Origin: G963674685 sp963674685
GTDB lineage: Bacteria; Lernaellota; Lernaellaia; JACKCT01
Reading direction: 5' to 3'
NCBI GenBank assembly: GCA_963674685.2
Contig: CAXXWT010000003.1
Location: 868,001-932,000, forward strand
DNA length: 64,000 bases
Positions 18,618-28,779 of the stretch are shown here, piece by piece. Every line of letters begins with the position of its first letter. The stretch's first letter is position 1. The notes beneath the pieces are model-generated. The model saw only the letters and a list, made by a program, of their open reading frames with translations, was not told the DNA's origin and searched no databases. A program made the position numbers and the translations under genes.

Positions 18618-20945
18618 CTAATTATCATCCCCGCTCCAGGTCGAGGGCTCGGGACCCATCACAAACCGCAAATTACCGCCCCCCGCGATGTCGGAATGCA
18701 GCAGAAAAGGCTTCTTCAGCCTTTGCCCATTCCAATCCACGCTTTGCACATAAATATTCCGGGGCGAAGCATTTTCGGCGACAATGAACAACTCGCCGCC
18801 CGGCACTCGCACCACCGCACGTGGAAAAATCGGACTGCCGATCAAATAATCCTCGGTGCAGGGAACGGGATAAAACCCCAGAGCACTGAAAACATACCAG
18901 GCGGACAATGTACCGCCGTCATCATTGCCGTCGAGGCCGTCGGGATCGTCAAAGTACTTGTTCGCCATGATCCACCTGACCCATTTCTGCGTCAGGTCCG
19001 GTCGGCCTGCATAATAAAAAAGATAGGGCGCGTGAAGCCCCGGTTCGTTTCCGTGCCAGTATTGAAGGTCCGGGAATCGCGTGTTCATTTGTCTGACGCT
19101 GTCCTCGAAAAAGCTTTCCAGTTCCCGTGCAAAGGATTCCCGACCGCCCATGAGTTCGACCAGGTCCGGTGCATCATGGAGGACGTGCCAACGCCATTGA
19201 CGGGCATTGCCTTCCGTGTATGCCCGGTCAAATGTCCAATCCGGCATCCTTCTCCAAGAGCCGTCGGTGCGGCGCGGCCGAAACGATTTCGAACGGGCAT
19301 CCCATAAATTCCGATAGTTGCGCGATCGAGACAGAAATATGTCGCGATCCGCCATCTCCCCCACGGCGTTCGCTATTTGGGCCGTGCAGAAATCATTCAA
19401 CGCATACTCGAGGGTTAGAGATACCGACTCCGGTGAGACATCGTCGGGAACGTATCCATGAGTTCTCCACGCCTCCACTCCGGATCGAGAACCGTATTTC
19501 ATGGGTTTTGTCGCATGATCGCGAAGGCCGCGATAGGCGGTTCGAAGATCATAATCGATGATGCCCCGGACCATCGCGTCGGCAATGACGTTGGCGGCTG
19601 GGGTCCCTACCATATAGTCAGAATCGCCTGTCGCCATTGGCCACCGGGGAAAGGCTCCCCCTTGCTCGTACATCGTAGTGAGCGAGACGATGAAATCGCG
19701 CGCTTGAGTCGGACGGATCAACGCCATCAACGAATGATAGTTGCGATATGTATCCCACAGGGAGAAATCCGAATAGTAAGTAAAGCCTTCCGCCTGATGC
19801 CTGACCCGGTCAAAGCCCTGGAAAAATCCTCCGCTTTCGGTGAGTGTCGTCGGCAGCATGTCCAGGTGATACATCGCCGTGTAAAAAATCCTGCGTTCGG
19901 CCGCTGTGCCTCCTTCGATCCGGATATCCGACAGTCGGCGTTCCCATGCCGTTCTTGCCGCATTTCGCACCGCCTTAAAATCCTTGTCCGAGATCTGGGT
20001 ATCCAGATTGGCGCGCGCCTGTTGTACGCTGATGAAAGAGATTCCGACTTTGGCCGAGGCTTGCTCAATGCTTCTATTGAAGCCTACATAGGCGCCGACT
20101 CGCTTGCCTTGAGCTTTTCTTTGCCCGTTACTCGTTTTTGCGTTTTGCCAGACTCCGTAATCGATAAAAGAATCGGAAAAACGGGCTACGAAATAAATCG
20201 ATACGCCTCCGGCTGCTCTAGAAAAATCACCTCGCTGAATCGTATAACCGTAAACTTCACGCATTTGAGGATCGACGGTCACCTCGGCGTATGCGTTCGT
20301 GCCGTAACCGTAGTTCGCATAGCTCGCATCGACCATTATGTAGGGCGTCTTTTTCGCCTCTTTCGGAAAAGTCCAGAGATGAAATCCGGCCTGCGCCGTC
20401 GCCGTGAGTTGGGCGCGAATGTCGTGCCGATCCAGTTGCACGCTGTAGTAGCCGGGCGAGGCGCTTTCCGTTTCATGCCGAAACGAGGAGCGGTAATCCG
20501 ATGGGCTGATGCGCCCGCTCGGCTTTCCGAGGACGGGCATGATATTGATGTTGGCAAGATCCGAGGCGCCGGTGCTCGGCAGGTGCGTATGGGTGATGCC
20601 GCGGATAAGGGTATGGTCGTACTGATAGCCGCTGGGATTAGGCCAGGCCATGACTCTTCCAACGCCGGGATGTGTGTCGGGCGAAAGCTTCACCATCCCG
20701 TTGGGCACCAGGGCGCCGGGCATCGAGGAACCGACGCCCCACCAATGTCCTCCGGTGCCGATGAAGACGTCTACTTCGTCAACCAAATCCTTCGTTGTTT
20801 TTACTACTGAATTGTGAATGACGGGGCGTTTGACGGCACAGGCTAAAACCGTAGATGCCAGCATGACCAAGGCAATTGCGGCAGTCAAAAACCAACACAA
20901 TCGCCTCGATTCAGTCGAGTCTTTTCCTTCAAAGCGATTTTTCAC
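18618..20945 (-). CDS. GH92 alpha-mannosidase, lipoprotein
   Basis: A 775-residue GH92 enzyme. The N-terminal hallmark VDVFIGTGG...MPGALVPNGMVKLSPDT is present, and the C-terminal catalytic domain has the WHGNEPG segment and the DGNDDGGTLSAWYVFSALGFYP block that contains the conserved acidic residues and calcium site. GH92 enzymes are calcium-dependent inverting exo-alpha-mannosidases acting on N-glycans and yeast mannan. The signal peptide ends in lipobox VLAC without an Asp stalk, unlike its paralogue at 22259-24619. The start overlaps the DegT stop (ATGA). Linkage specificity cannot be read from sequence. Confidence 0.95.
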   Translation of the reverse strand: MKNRFEGKDSTESRRLCWFLTAAIALVMLASTVLACAVKRPVIHNSVVKTTKDLVDEVDVFIGTGGHWWGVGSSMPGALVPNGMVKLSPDTHPGVGRVMAWPNPSGYQYDHTLIRGITHTHLPSTGASDLANINIMPVLGKPSGRISPSDYRSSFRHETESASPGYYSVQLDRHDIRAQLTATAQAGFHLWTFPKEAKKTPYIMVDASYANYGYGTNAYAEVTVDPQMREVYGYTIQRGDFSRAAGGVSIYFVARFSDSFIDYGVWQNAKTSNGQRKAQGKRVGAYVGFNRSIEQASAKVGISFISVQQARANLDTQISDKDFKAVRNAARTAWERRLSDIRIEGGTAAERRIFYTAMYHLDMLPTTLTESGGFFQGFDRVRHQAEGFTYYSDFSLWDTYRNYHSLMALIRPTQARDFIVSLTTMYEQGGAFPRWPMATGDSDYMVGTPAANVIADAMVRGIIDYDLRTAYRGLRDHATKPMKYGSRSGVEAWRTHGYVPDDVSPESVSLTLEYALNDFCTAQIANAVGEMADRDIFLSRSRNYRNLWDARSKSFRPRRTDGSWRRMPDWTFDRAYTEGNARQWRWHVLHDAPDLVELMGGRESFARELESFFEDSVRQMNTRFPDLQYWHGNEPGLHAPYLFYYAGRPDLTQKWVRWIMANKYFDDPDGLDGNDDGGTLSAWYVFSALGFYPVPCTEDYLIGSPIFPRAVVRVPGGELFIVAENASPRNIYVQSVDWNGQRLKKPFLLHSDIAGGGNLRFVMGPEPSTWSGDDN

Positions 20946-22216
20946 CCGCGATCCCTGCTGGCATTGGGTTCCCGGCCAAGTTCCCCTCGGTGCTCATAGA
21001 TTTTACCAAGCGCCGAGATGATGTCGTCGACGTCCGCCGAATCCCCCATGAACAGTGCGTGATGCAGCCAGATTGATTCTTCATACGCCGCGTGCTCGGC
21101 AATCGGCGTCCGCATGGCCGCGCGCCAATCCTTGCCCGCGCCAAAGCGCACGGCAAGCGCTGGGAAGTATTCGACGAAGGGCGCAAAGAGGTTCCCATCG
21201 TACAACGGAATGTAGAAGTAACCGTCGCAGGGGATGCCTTCCTTTTGCAGCGCTTCGACGACACGGTCGCGGTGGATGCCGTCCCAGGCGGCCTTATCGT
21301 AGCGGAGAATGTACTGGTAGGCGCCCATGCGGGTCAGCCGTGCATCCCGCTTCAGTGGTGTAATTCCGGGAATCTCAGGCAGGCGCTCTTCCAAATATTT
21401 AATGTTCTTCTCGCGCAATACCGTCTGTTCCTCAAGGCGGTCGCATGCAATGGCGAGCAAAGCGGCCTGCAATTCGGTGATCCGATAGTTGCCGGCGGGA
21501 ATCGAGCCTTCGAAGCTGTCGTAGCCGGGCTCTTTGCGGCCGCAATTGACGATGGACTGACAACGCTCCTCAAGGGTTTTATTCGAAGTCAGAATCATTC
21601 CACCTTCACCCGCTGTCATCAGCTTGCTGGATTGCATGGAAAAGGAACCCAGATCGCCGATGGAACCGGAGCCTTTGCCGTTCCACTTGGCGCCGTGAGC
21701 GTGAGCGCAATCCTCAATGACAACCAGGTTGTGTTTTTTGGCGAGAGCCGTCAGCGCATCCATGTCGGCCATCCGGCATCCGAAGTGCACCGGGATGATC
21801 GCTTTCGTGCGCGGCGTGATCGCGGCCTCAACCGCCTTCGGGTCCAGGCAATAGGTTCCCGGATCGACATCGGCAAAGACCGGCACGGCGTTGACCTGAA
21901 TCGGCGCCTGAGCCGTGGCGACCCAGGTGTATGACGGCACGATCACCTCGTCGCCCGCTTTGATACCGGCGGCGCGCAAGGCGATCTCCAGGGTCACCGT
22001 ACCGTTGGCCGCACAGATGCCATATTTCGCGTTATGAAGCGCCGCGAATTTTTCCGCTAAGGTGCGGGCCCAAGTATTGGGGGATGGAAATCCGCCCCAT
22101 TTGCCGCTATCGAAAACCTGGAGCAGCGCTTCACGGTCCCGATCGTCAAAAACCGGCCAGCCGGTGAACTTCTTGGTGCGAACTGGACTGCCGCCCTTTA
22201 AAGCGAGTGTGCTCAT
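20942..22216 (-). CDS. DegT/DnrJ/EryC1/StrS family PLP aminotransferase (second copy)
   Basis: I choose ATG 22216 (424 residues) since GGGAG lies eight bases upstream; ATG 22222 is too close to it. The protein is a normal-length DegT family member: FDSGKWGG near the start, VIEDCAHAHGA with the cofactor Asp, and Schiff-base Lys in SMQSSKLMTAGEGG. GYDSFEGSIPAGNYRITELQ is also family-typical. It resembles amino-sugar or inositol aminotransferases rather than the longer DegT protein at 3226-4695. It lies between two GH92 genes, 42 bp after one stop and overlapping the next start by 4 bp. Confidence 0.93.
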   Translation of the reverse strand: MSTLALKGGSPVRTKKFTGWPVFDDRDREALLQVFDSGKWGGFPSPNTWARTLAEKFAALHNAKYGICAANGTVTLEIALRAAGIKAGDEVIVPSYTWVATAQAPIQVNAVPVFADVDPGTYCLDPKAVEAAITPRTKAIIPVHFGCRMADMDALTALAKKHNLVVIEDCAHAHGAKWNGKGSGSIGDLGSFSMQSSKLMTAGEGGMILTSNKTLEERCQSIVNCGRKEPGYDSFEGSIPAGNYRITELQAALLAIACDRLEEQTVLREKNIKYLEERLPEIPGITPLKRDARLTRMGAYQYILRYDKAAWDGIHRDRVVEALQKEGIPCDGYFYIPLYDGNLFAPFVEYFPALAVRFGAGKDWRAAMRTPIAEHAAYEESIWLHHALFMGDSADVDDIISALGKIYEHRGELGREPNASRDRG

Positions 22217-22258
22217 CGTCATGTCTCCCTTAAGCAGTTTTCCTTTGTTGATAGTGGT

Positions 22259-24619
22259 TCATTTCGACTTGCCCCAATCCGACGGCGCAGGTCCCATGAC
22301 GAATTCCAGTGTTCCGCCATCAACAATAGCTGCATGGTCGAACCAGGGCACATTGAGGGGTTCGCCATTCAATTTGACCGACTGTATGTAGATGTTTTCC
22401 GCGGAGTTGTTCTCCGCCGTGACGACCAGCGTTCCTGCCCCGTCGCCGACGGACATCTCCACTCGGTCGAATAATGGGCTGCCTATCTGGTACTGCCCAG
22501 AACACGGCGACATCGGAAAGAACCCAAGCGCCGAGAAGATGTACCATGCCGACAGCGTGCCGCCGTCGTCGTTGCCGTCGATGCCGTCCACTTCCGTCGA
22601 GTATTTCGTGTTCATGATCCAGCGGACCCACTTGGCCGTGAGATCAGGCCGCCCGACGAAATTGAACATGTAGACGACGTGCTGGTCCGGTTCATTGCCG
22701 TGCCAGTAATAGGGATCGGCCAAAAAAGTATCCGGAGCCAACACGGCCTGCTCGAAAAACTCGGTCAGCTCTGCCTCGAACTCTGCGGGACCGCCGAACA
22801 GATCGATCAGGCCGGGCACATCGTGGGGCACAAACCAACGGTAGTGTCTGGCATTTCCTTCGGTGATCCATTCCGGCATGAACTCGTCTTCATCGAATCT
22901 TTGAACGAAGCTGCCGTCCGATTTCCTGGCGTGGAAAAACTTCAGTTCCGGTTGCCAGACATTGGCGTACTGCCCCGCGCGTTCCAGGAACATGTCCCGA
23001 TCAGCTTCGTATCCCAGATAATCGGCCGCTTGCGCGATGCAATAGTCCTCGTAGGCGTATTCCAGCGTCTTGGAGACGGACTCGCGTCCGTGGTCGTGTG
23101 CCACATACCCCAGCGATACCCAGTCCTCGATCTCTCCGCGACCGCCGGGCTCGACGGGCGTGGTTGCCTGCTCGCACATGGCCTCATACGCCATCTCGAC
23201 GTCGAAATCGGTCATACCCTTAACCACCGCCTCGCTGATGACCGAATCCGAATGCGTGCCGATCATGATCCCGGTTTCGCCGGTTCCCTGCGCCCACACC
23301 GGAAGCGATCCGCCCTGTTCGTACATCTTGATCATCGAGACGATGAAGTCGCGATTCAAACGGGGACGCATCAAGGCCATCAATGGATGGGGTGAGCGGA
23401 AAGTGTCCCAAAGAGACAGATCAGAGTAGTAGGTGAACCCTTCCGCCTGATGCGGCTGGCGATCGAAGCCCATGTAGCGACCGCCGTCCTCGGTGAGATT
23501 GGTCGGCAGAACATCAAGATGGTACATGGCGGTATAGAAAGCGGTCCGTTGTTCCGGCGTGCCGCCTTCGACGATGACGTCCGCCAAGCGTTTCAGCCAC
23601 GCTTCCTCCGCCTGTGATTTGGCCTTCTCGAAATCGAAATCCGGGACTTGCGCTTCTAGGTTGGCGCGCGCTTGTTCGACACTGATGAAGGAAATCCCCA
23701 CCATCGATATGACTTCTTTGGTTCCAGAAGCGAATCCGACATAGGCGCCGATGCCGCATCCGGTTTGGTGAGTTGATCCCGGATGGCGCGTGTTTCGCTG
23801 GTAGGTTCCGTACTCGGTCAGCGTTTCTGAAAACCGTGCGACAAAATAGACGGTCATGCCGCCATAGGAGCCGTTGAAGTTGCCGGCGAAATGATGATAG
23901 CCGGAGACCTCTCCGGATGCCGCGTCGATCTCGACCTCGGCGCCGCGACACGGCAGCCACATGGTCATCGCCGCGGTGACATGAATCACAATCGCCGGCT
24001 TTGTCTCGCTTTCAGGATAGGCATAGCGATGCACACCGACGTTGTTGGTCGCCGTCAGCTCCGCATCAATTCCGAACCGGTCAAGCCGCACGGCATAGTA
24101 ACCCGAGCTTGCGGATTCGGTTTCATGGCGGAAATCGGACCGATAGCCGGAAGGCAGGATCGTGCTATCATCAATGCCCAGGACCGGCATGAACCTGATA
24201 TTGCCCATGTCGGCGATTCCCGTGCCAGGAAGATGCGTATGGGAAAAGCCGCGAATCGTTCCATCCGGATGCCAATAGCCGCCCGCATGAAAATAGTCGA
24301 TGTACAACTGACCCATGGAAGTGTCGGGGCCGAGCTTGACCATGCCGTTGGGGACCATCGGTCCGGGAGAACTGGCTCCCATGCCCCACATAAATCCACC
24401 GGTGCCTATGAACGGATCGACGTAAGCGAGTAAATCTTCGTCGTCGTCGCCGGTGTCGTCATCATCATCCGTTGCATCGTCATCCACCTGGTCATCGTCG
24501 GTTTGATCGTCGTCCGGCGCGGCGTCATCGCCATCGGAGGAATCGCTGTCGCAAGCGCAGAGAAGCAGCAGAAGCATCGAAAACAAACTTAAAAAGCACA
24601 TTGCGGTTCTTGAACTCAT
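22259..24619 (-). CDS. GH92 alpha-mannosidase, Asp-stalk lipoprotein
   Basis: The true start is ATG 24619, preceded by GAGGGGG and followed by a lipoprotein signal ending in lipobox LLCAC; the upstream in-frame extension is not signal-like. The product has 786 residues with an Asp-rich stalk of about 40 residues. The GH92 core is complete: YVDPFIGTGG, GPMVPNGMVKLGPDT, YWHGNEPDQH and DGNDDGGTLSAWYIFSALGF. It is a clear paralogue of the GH92 protein at 18618-20945, which lacks the stalk. The pair may differ in linkage specificity or in distance from the membrane. Confidence 0.95.
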   Translation of the reverse strand: MSSRTAMCFLSLFSMLLLLLCACDSDSSDGDDAAPDDDQTDDDQVDDDATDDDDDTGDDDEDLLAYVDPFIGTGGFMWGMGASSPGPMVPNGMVKLGPDTSMGQLYIDYFHAGGYWHPDGTIRGFSHTHLPGTGIADMGNIRFMPVLGIDDSTILPSGYRSDFRHETESASSGYYAVRLDRFGIDAELTATNNVGVHRYAYPESETKPAIVIHVTAAMTMWLPCRGAEVEIDAASGEVSGYHHFAGNFNGSYGGMTVYFVARFSETLTEYGTYQRNTRHPGSTHQTGCGIGAYVGFASGTKEVISMVGISFISVEQARANLEAQVPDFDFEKAKSQAEEAWLKRLADVIVEGGTPEQRTAFYTAMYHLDVLPTNLTEDGGRYMGFDRQPHQAEGFTYYSDLSLWDTFRSPHPLMALMRPRLNRDFIVSMIKMYEQGGSLPVWAQGTGETGIMIGTHSDSVISEAVVKGMTDFDVEMAYEAMCEQATTPVEPGGRGEIEDWVSLGYVAHDHGRESVSKTLEYAYEDYCIAQAADYLGYEADRDMFLERAGQYANVWQPELKFFHARKSDGSFVQRFDEDEFMPEWITEGNARHYRWFVPHDVPGLIDLFGGPAEFEAELTEFFEQAVLAPDTFLADPYYWHGNEPDQHVVYMFNFVGRPDLTAKWVRWIMNTKYSTEVDGIDGNDDGGTLSAWYIFSALGFFPMSPCSGQYQIGSPLFDRVEMSVGDGAGTLVVTAENNSAENIYIQSVKLNGEPLNVPWFDHAAIVDGGTLEFVMGPAPSDWGKSK

Positions 24620-24693
24620 GCCGTTTTCCCCCTCATCAGACATTCGCCATTGACAGCCTCGCCTGCGATGCGCCATTCGATCAATCTCCCCGA

Positions 24694-26391
24694 TCATTCC
24701 ATGTCCGTAGCGCCTTGGGCATGCCAAGTCTCGACCCGATGGTTCACTTCCCGGATGAATTTCACGAACGGTTCGTAGGGTTCGTCATATGGATTCATCA
24801 GCCCAAAATTATCGCCGGAGAAAATGTCGGATATTCCGCGCCATGGATTGTCCATCCACTTGTACCAATGGTAAGCCACGGCATAGGGACGAGTCATGAA
24901 ATCCGTCACATAATCTTCATACGCCAGGGAACGCGCCTTTTGGGTCAAAACCACCGGCGCATACATCTGAATGTTCAGTAAGCCGGAGTCCATCGCCTTG
25001 AACGACCACTCCTCAATCAAAAACGGCCTTTCTACTTCCTCATAAATCGCATCGATCTCGGGAACCGGCGGCGTTTCGTTGTAAAAGGCCATGGAAATCA
25101 CGTCCAGATGCTCAGCGGCAGCGCGCACCAACAAATCGCCGGGGTAGGAGTGGAAGCGACAACCTATTACCATGTGATTGGTGTCGATGGTGCGCAATCC
25201 CGCCACGGCAATCGAGGCGTATTTATGAAAGGCCAACACCATGAAATCCTCGGTGACTGCCCGTGCGGTCTCGTTGCGTGGCCAGTAGGTCACGGGAGGA
25301 AGCATTTCCAGTTCGTCCCAATCAACAATGCTTGTGCCCCACGTTTGGTTGAAAACCTCGATCGTCCCGGCCGCGTCTTGAACGAAATCGATGGCGACCT
25401 CGCGACCGGGTGCGTCGGCCGGAAATTCCATATACAACCACAGTAAGGTTTTATTGGTCGCGAAGTGATCCGGGCCCCAGACCAACTCATTGTCCAGGAA
25501 GTAGCCGATCAGGTTCTGGTCTTCCACGTAAGGCGCGGCGCGCTGCTCGGCCGTGGTCGCGGACCATTCGGCAAAACCCGTTGACCAGTAGTCGGTCACG
25601 ATAGCGTCCGGATAGCGTGGAGCGTGGCCGGCCGAGTCAAGGATGATGATGGCGTGCGAACTGAGCAACGACATTGAGTGGCTGCTCCACGGACCTACGG
25701 TGTTGAAGTTCCAATCTTGCAGACGAGCAAGGGCGGCATCGGCCCAGACATCCTCCGTGCCATATTTTTCCTCGATGATGTCGTGCCACTTGTCATCGGA
25801 GAGCGTTGCCCCCAACCAGTTGACATCGGTAACACCCTTCGACACAAACGGATTGCCGTCCGGGGTGACAAACCACCATTTGCCGTCGAGCTTTTCCACC
25901 CGGAAATAGTCACTGGGTTCCGGCTCGCCCAGCGAGGCCGGCGCATTCATCCACCCGCCGAAGCGATCCAGGTCCAGCGGCTCCAGGAAATTTTCATAAC
26001 GCAGCCGATCAAGCCGCATTCGGTATTCGGCTTGGGCGCGAGTTTCGTGACCGGTTGCGGCGCAACGGCCTTCTTCGCAGACCCACCCGTCGTCGTGGCA
26101 GTCCGCAAACGGCACGAGGACGCCATCCAGGCAAACAGCCGTTTGCGTCCCAACGCAACTGCGGGCGCCTTCCGTGCAGGGACCCGTCTCGTCGTCATCA
26201 TCGTCATCGTTATCGTCATCATCGCCGGAATCGTCGTCACCCGAGGCGGGGTCGTCATCTGCTGGAGCGCCATCATCGTCCGGGGAAGCGTTGTCGCTAT
26301 CATCGTCGCCTTCACTGGTGTCGCAAGCGCAAAAGAGAAGCAGCAGTGCAAACAGCAAAATCGGGCGCAACGCAGTCGTTTTTCCGTTCAT
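24694..26391 (-). CDS. GH50-like (beta-agarase fold) glycosidase, Asp-stalk lipoprotein
   Basis: ATG 26391 is preceded by AAGGAG and starts a lipobox signal (LFCAC); the in-frame ATG at 26436 lies inside the upstream GH2 gene. The product has 565 residues. An Asp-rich stalk is followed by a small Cys-rich module at about residues 75-115 with regularly spaced cysteines. The catalytic region resembles GH50 agarases: DGKWWFVTPDGNPF and KGVTDVNWLG, the acid/base Glu in YFLDNELVWG near residue 300, and the nucleophile Glu in FLIEEWSF near 460. GH50 is best known for agarose; the setting here argues for another beta-galactoside or a related clan-A substrate. Confidence 0.75.
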   Translation of the reverse strand: MNGKTTALRPILLFALLLLFCACDTSEGDDDSDNASPDDDGAPADDDPASGDDDSGDDDDNDDDDDDETGPCTEGARSCVGTQTAVCLDGVLVPFADCHDDGWVCEEGRCAATGHETRAQAEYRMRLDRLRYENFLEPLDLDRFGGWMNAPASLGEPEPSDYFRVEKLDGKWWFVTPDGNPFVSKGVTDVNWLGATLSDDKWHDIIEEKYGTEDVWADAALARLQDWNFNTVGPWSSHSMSLLSSHAIIILDSAGHAPRYPDAIVTDYWSTGFAEWSATTAEQRAAPYVEDQNLIGYFLDNELVWGPDHFATNKTLLWLYMEFPADAPGREVAIDFVQDAAGTIEVFNQTWGTSIVDWDELEMLPPVTYWPRNETARAVTEDFMVLAFHKYASIAVAGLRTIDTNHMVIGCRFHSYPGDLLVRAAAEHLDVISMAFYNETPPVPEIDAIYEEVERPFLIEEWSFKAMDSGLLNIQMYAPVVLTQKARSLAYEDYVTDFMTRPYAVAYHWYKWMDNPWRGISDIFSGDNFGLMNPYDEPYEPFVKFIREVNHRVETWHAQGATDME

Positions 26392-26423
26392 TGATTGCTC
26401 CTTGTCGTCAAAAGTGATCGACG

Positions 26424-28652
26424 TTAACAACCGCACCCGCTGTCTTCGTTGTCTTCATCCTCGTCATCGCCGGAATGGTCGTCGTCGTCCGCGGCGTCGT
26501 CGTCGGCGGAATCGTCATCGGCGCTATCGTCATCCGCATCGTCGTCGTCATCCGTGGGTTCTTCCTCATCCACGTAGTCGTCCGGTTCGGGCCCCAAGCC
26601 GCCGAAAGCGAAATACGGGGCGTATGCATCCGCCAACACTTGCGCCACCGGCTTCCGGGTTACCCTATCCATGTGAATCAAGCCCATAGTTTGCAGGTAT
26701 GGCGCGACGAACTCCGGCAGGCCGTTTTTAGTGAACCAGTTGAAAACGCAAAACCAGGTCGTGGCGGTCAGATTGCCGTTTGGATTCACATTGCCTTGTT
26801 CGTCCAGAGCCGCCATCTCGACAAAGGCGCTCCAGGTGCCCTCGAAAACATCGATCTGGTTTTGCACGTCGCTGTCGTCCTCTTCCGACCATATCCCAAA
26901 TTCCGTCGAAATAATCGGATGCTGCGGATTGGCGGCCATCGCATCATTGAGAAACTCGACGGTGTCTTGGTACATGTCGTCGCCGTAAAACACTCCGTAG
27001 TAGGTGGTCCAGCCGGCCACATCCAGCGGTTCATGGGTCTTGGCGATCAGTTGCCAGCCTATGTCCGCGGCGGGTGATTGTGACAATAGCCGTCCGTCGT
27101 CGATATGCGCGTAGAAGTCGTCCACCAAGCGTTGGTTGTATTCTATCATCTGACGATAGAACACGAATGGGCATTCATTTTCTGTGCCCCACAAAAGAAT
27201 GGAGGGACGGTTGTTGCCCATGAAAATCATTTCACGGAACATCTGATCGGCGATGCGCCGCTCTTCCTGCATGTTCCAGTTCCAACCCATGAACCAATAG
27301 ACGGGGATTTCCGTATAGACCGACAAACCGATGCGGTCCGTGGCCAGATAGGTGTAGGGATGATTGGGATAGTGCCCGGTCCGCAAGAAAAGCGCGTTCA
27401 GGTCGCGAACGATCAGCAGGTCATCGACGATTTTGTCCCACGTCGCTGTCCGCCCGGAATCCGGCCATTCCTCATGACGCGCCACTCCCGGGAAAAAGGC
27501 GACGCGTCCGTTGAGAAGAAGTTTTCCATCGACGCGATCGACCGTGCGGATACCGAACTGTGAAAAGTGCCGATCAACTTCGCCACCGGCATCGATCGTC
27601 GTCTGCATGACGTACAGATACGGGTCCTTCGGCGTCCAGCGTTGCGGGGCGATCACGCGCACGGCGAAACGCGCCACGCCGATCGAATCTGCGGCAACGG
27701 CGATCTTCTGCTCGGTAACGCCTTCCAGATACGCCTTGTCGCCGACAATTGCCGCAGGGCGCGGGTCGGTCAAGTATCCAGGAGCGTCGGGATCGGCATG
27801 AAAATGCTGAAGAGAAACATCAACATCCTTGTCGGCGTCGCTGCGATTGACCACCACGACCTGCACATCAAGCGTGCCGTTGTAGTCGCGCGGATAGATA
27901 TTCACGCGCGCGGCGTAAACCGGAGGCGCGCTTTCCAGGAAGATATCCTGAATGATGCCGGCATAGCTCCACCAGTCCATGGCGATCCAGTTGGGAACAG
28001 CGTCCTGCCGCACTCCGGGTAGCGGCTCATCGATGCGCACGGCGAAGAGGTTCTCCTCGCCGTAATTCAGGTAATCCGAGAGATCGAAGGCGAAGGGTGT
28101 GTAGCCTCCCTCGTGCACTCCCACCCATTGTCCGTTGACCCAAAGGTCGAAGGTGTAATTGGCGCCGAGGCATTTCAATGTCGAGACGTTGCTCTCCCAA
28201 TTCAGTGGGATGAAGACGCGTTTTCTGTACCATACGCCGTTGTGATAGGCCTCCGGGCTGGAGCTTTCGTCGCCCGGCATTTGGACATCCACCGCCGGGA
28301 TAGCGATATTGTTCCAGGCCGAATCATTGAAGGAGGGCAGATGCCTTCCCTCACCCTCACCTTCGATCTGGGCAATGGTCGGGTCGTCGCGCAGGGTCAA
28401 AGAAAGAGCGTGATCGACCGATCGGCGCTGTTTTTTCCACATGCCGTGCAAGGAAATCGTTTCGCGTTCCTGCGGCTCGAAATCCGGCAATGGGTTGCCG
28501 GACTGGACTGGAACGAAAACACCGTCGACCTCGACCATTTCCAGCGTCGGGGACAATGTGCCGGGCTCCCAGGCGGTTGCCGGAGACGAAACCGATAGCA
28601 GGCAGACGATCGCCAGCAACAAAAATGAAGCATGGGCGGTGGAATGTCTCAT
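26424..28652 (-). CDS. Glycoside hydrolase family 2 enzyme with C-terminal Asp stalk ending GCGC
   Basis: A 742-residue protein with AAGGAG upstream and a Sec signal peptide ending near SSPATA, with no lipobox. Domains run in GH2 order: jelly-roll sugar-binding domain with YRKRVFIPLNWE and LWVNGQWVGVHEGGYTPF, immunoglobulin-like domain, then barrel from about residue 345. The acid/base Glu lies in WGTENECPF (about 490) and the nucleophile in STEFGIWSEE (about 580). The tail is an Asp-rich stalk ending GCGC, as in the partial GH2 at the window start and the GH84 protein. Substrate is likely a beta-mannoside or beta-galactoside; unresolved. Confidence 0.93.
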   Translation of the reverse strand: MRHSTAHASFLLLAIVCLLSVSSPATAWEPGTLSPTLEMVEVDGVFVPVQSGNPLPDFEPQERETISLHGMWKKQRRSVDHALSLTLRDDPTIAQIEGEGEGRHLPSFNDSAWNNIAIPAVDVQMPGDESSSPEAYHNGVWYRKRVFIPLNWESNVSTLKCLGANYTFDLWVNGQWVGVHEGGYTPFAFDLSDYLNYGEENLFAVRIDEPLPGVRQDAVPNWIAMDWWSYAGIIQDIFLESAPPVYAARVNIYPRDYNGTLDVQVVVVNRSDADKDVDVSLQHFHADPDAPGYLTDPRPAAIVGDKAYLEGVTEQKIAVAADSIGVARFAVRVIAPQRWTPKDPYLYVMQTTIDAGGEVDRHFSQFGIRTVDRVDGKLLLNGRVAFFPGVARHEEWPDSGRTATWDKIVDDLLIVRDLNALFLRTGHYPNHPYTYLATDRIGLSVYTEIPVYWFMGWNWNMQEERRIADQMFREMIFMGNNRPSILLWGTENECPFVFYRQMIEYNQRLVDDFYAHIDDGRLLSQSPAADIGWQLIAKTHEPLDVAGWTTYYGVFYGDDMYQDTVEFLNDAMAANPQHPIISTEFGIWSEEDDSDVQNQIDVFEGTWSAFVEMAALDEQGNVNPNGNLTATTWFCVFNWFTKNGLPEFVAPYLQTMGLIHMDRVTRKPVAQVLADAYAPYFAFGGLGPEPDDYVDEEEPTDDDDDADDDSADDDSADDDAADDDDHSGDDEDEDNEDSGCGC

Positions 28653-28779
28653 GTTATTTCTCCTTTAGACTTGCTGTCTCTGGATGTCATCTTGCGCGCC
28701 CCGGACCGTTGTACAGACGCGATTACTTGCTTTTCGTCAATCCTGGTTCCTGGCCATTCTGGGCGGTCCGTTGTTGCCT

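Noticed and set aside
19458..20810. A 450-codon plus frame
   Set aside because: It is antisense to the GH92 gene and has no ribosome site or protein-like composition.
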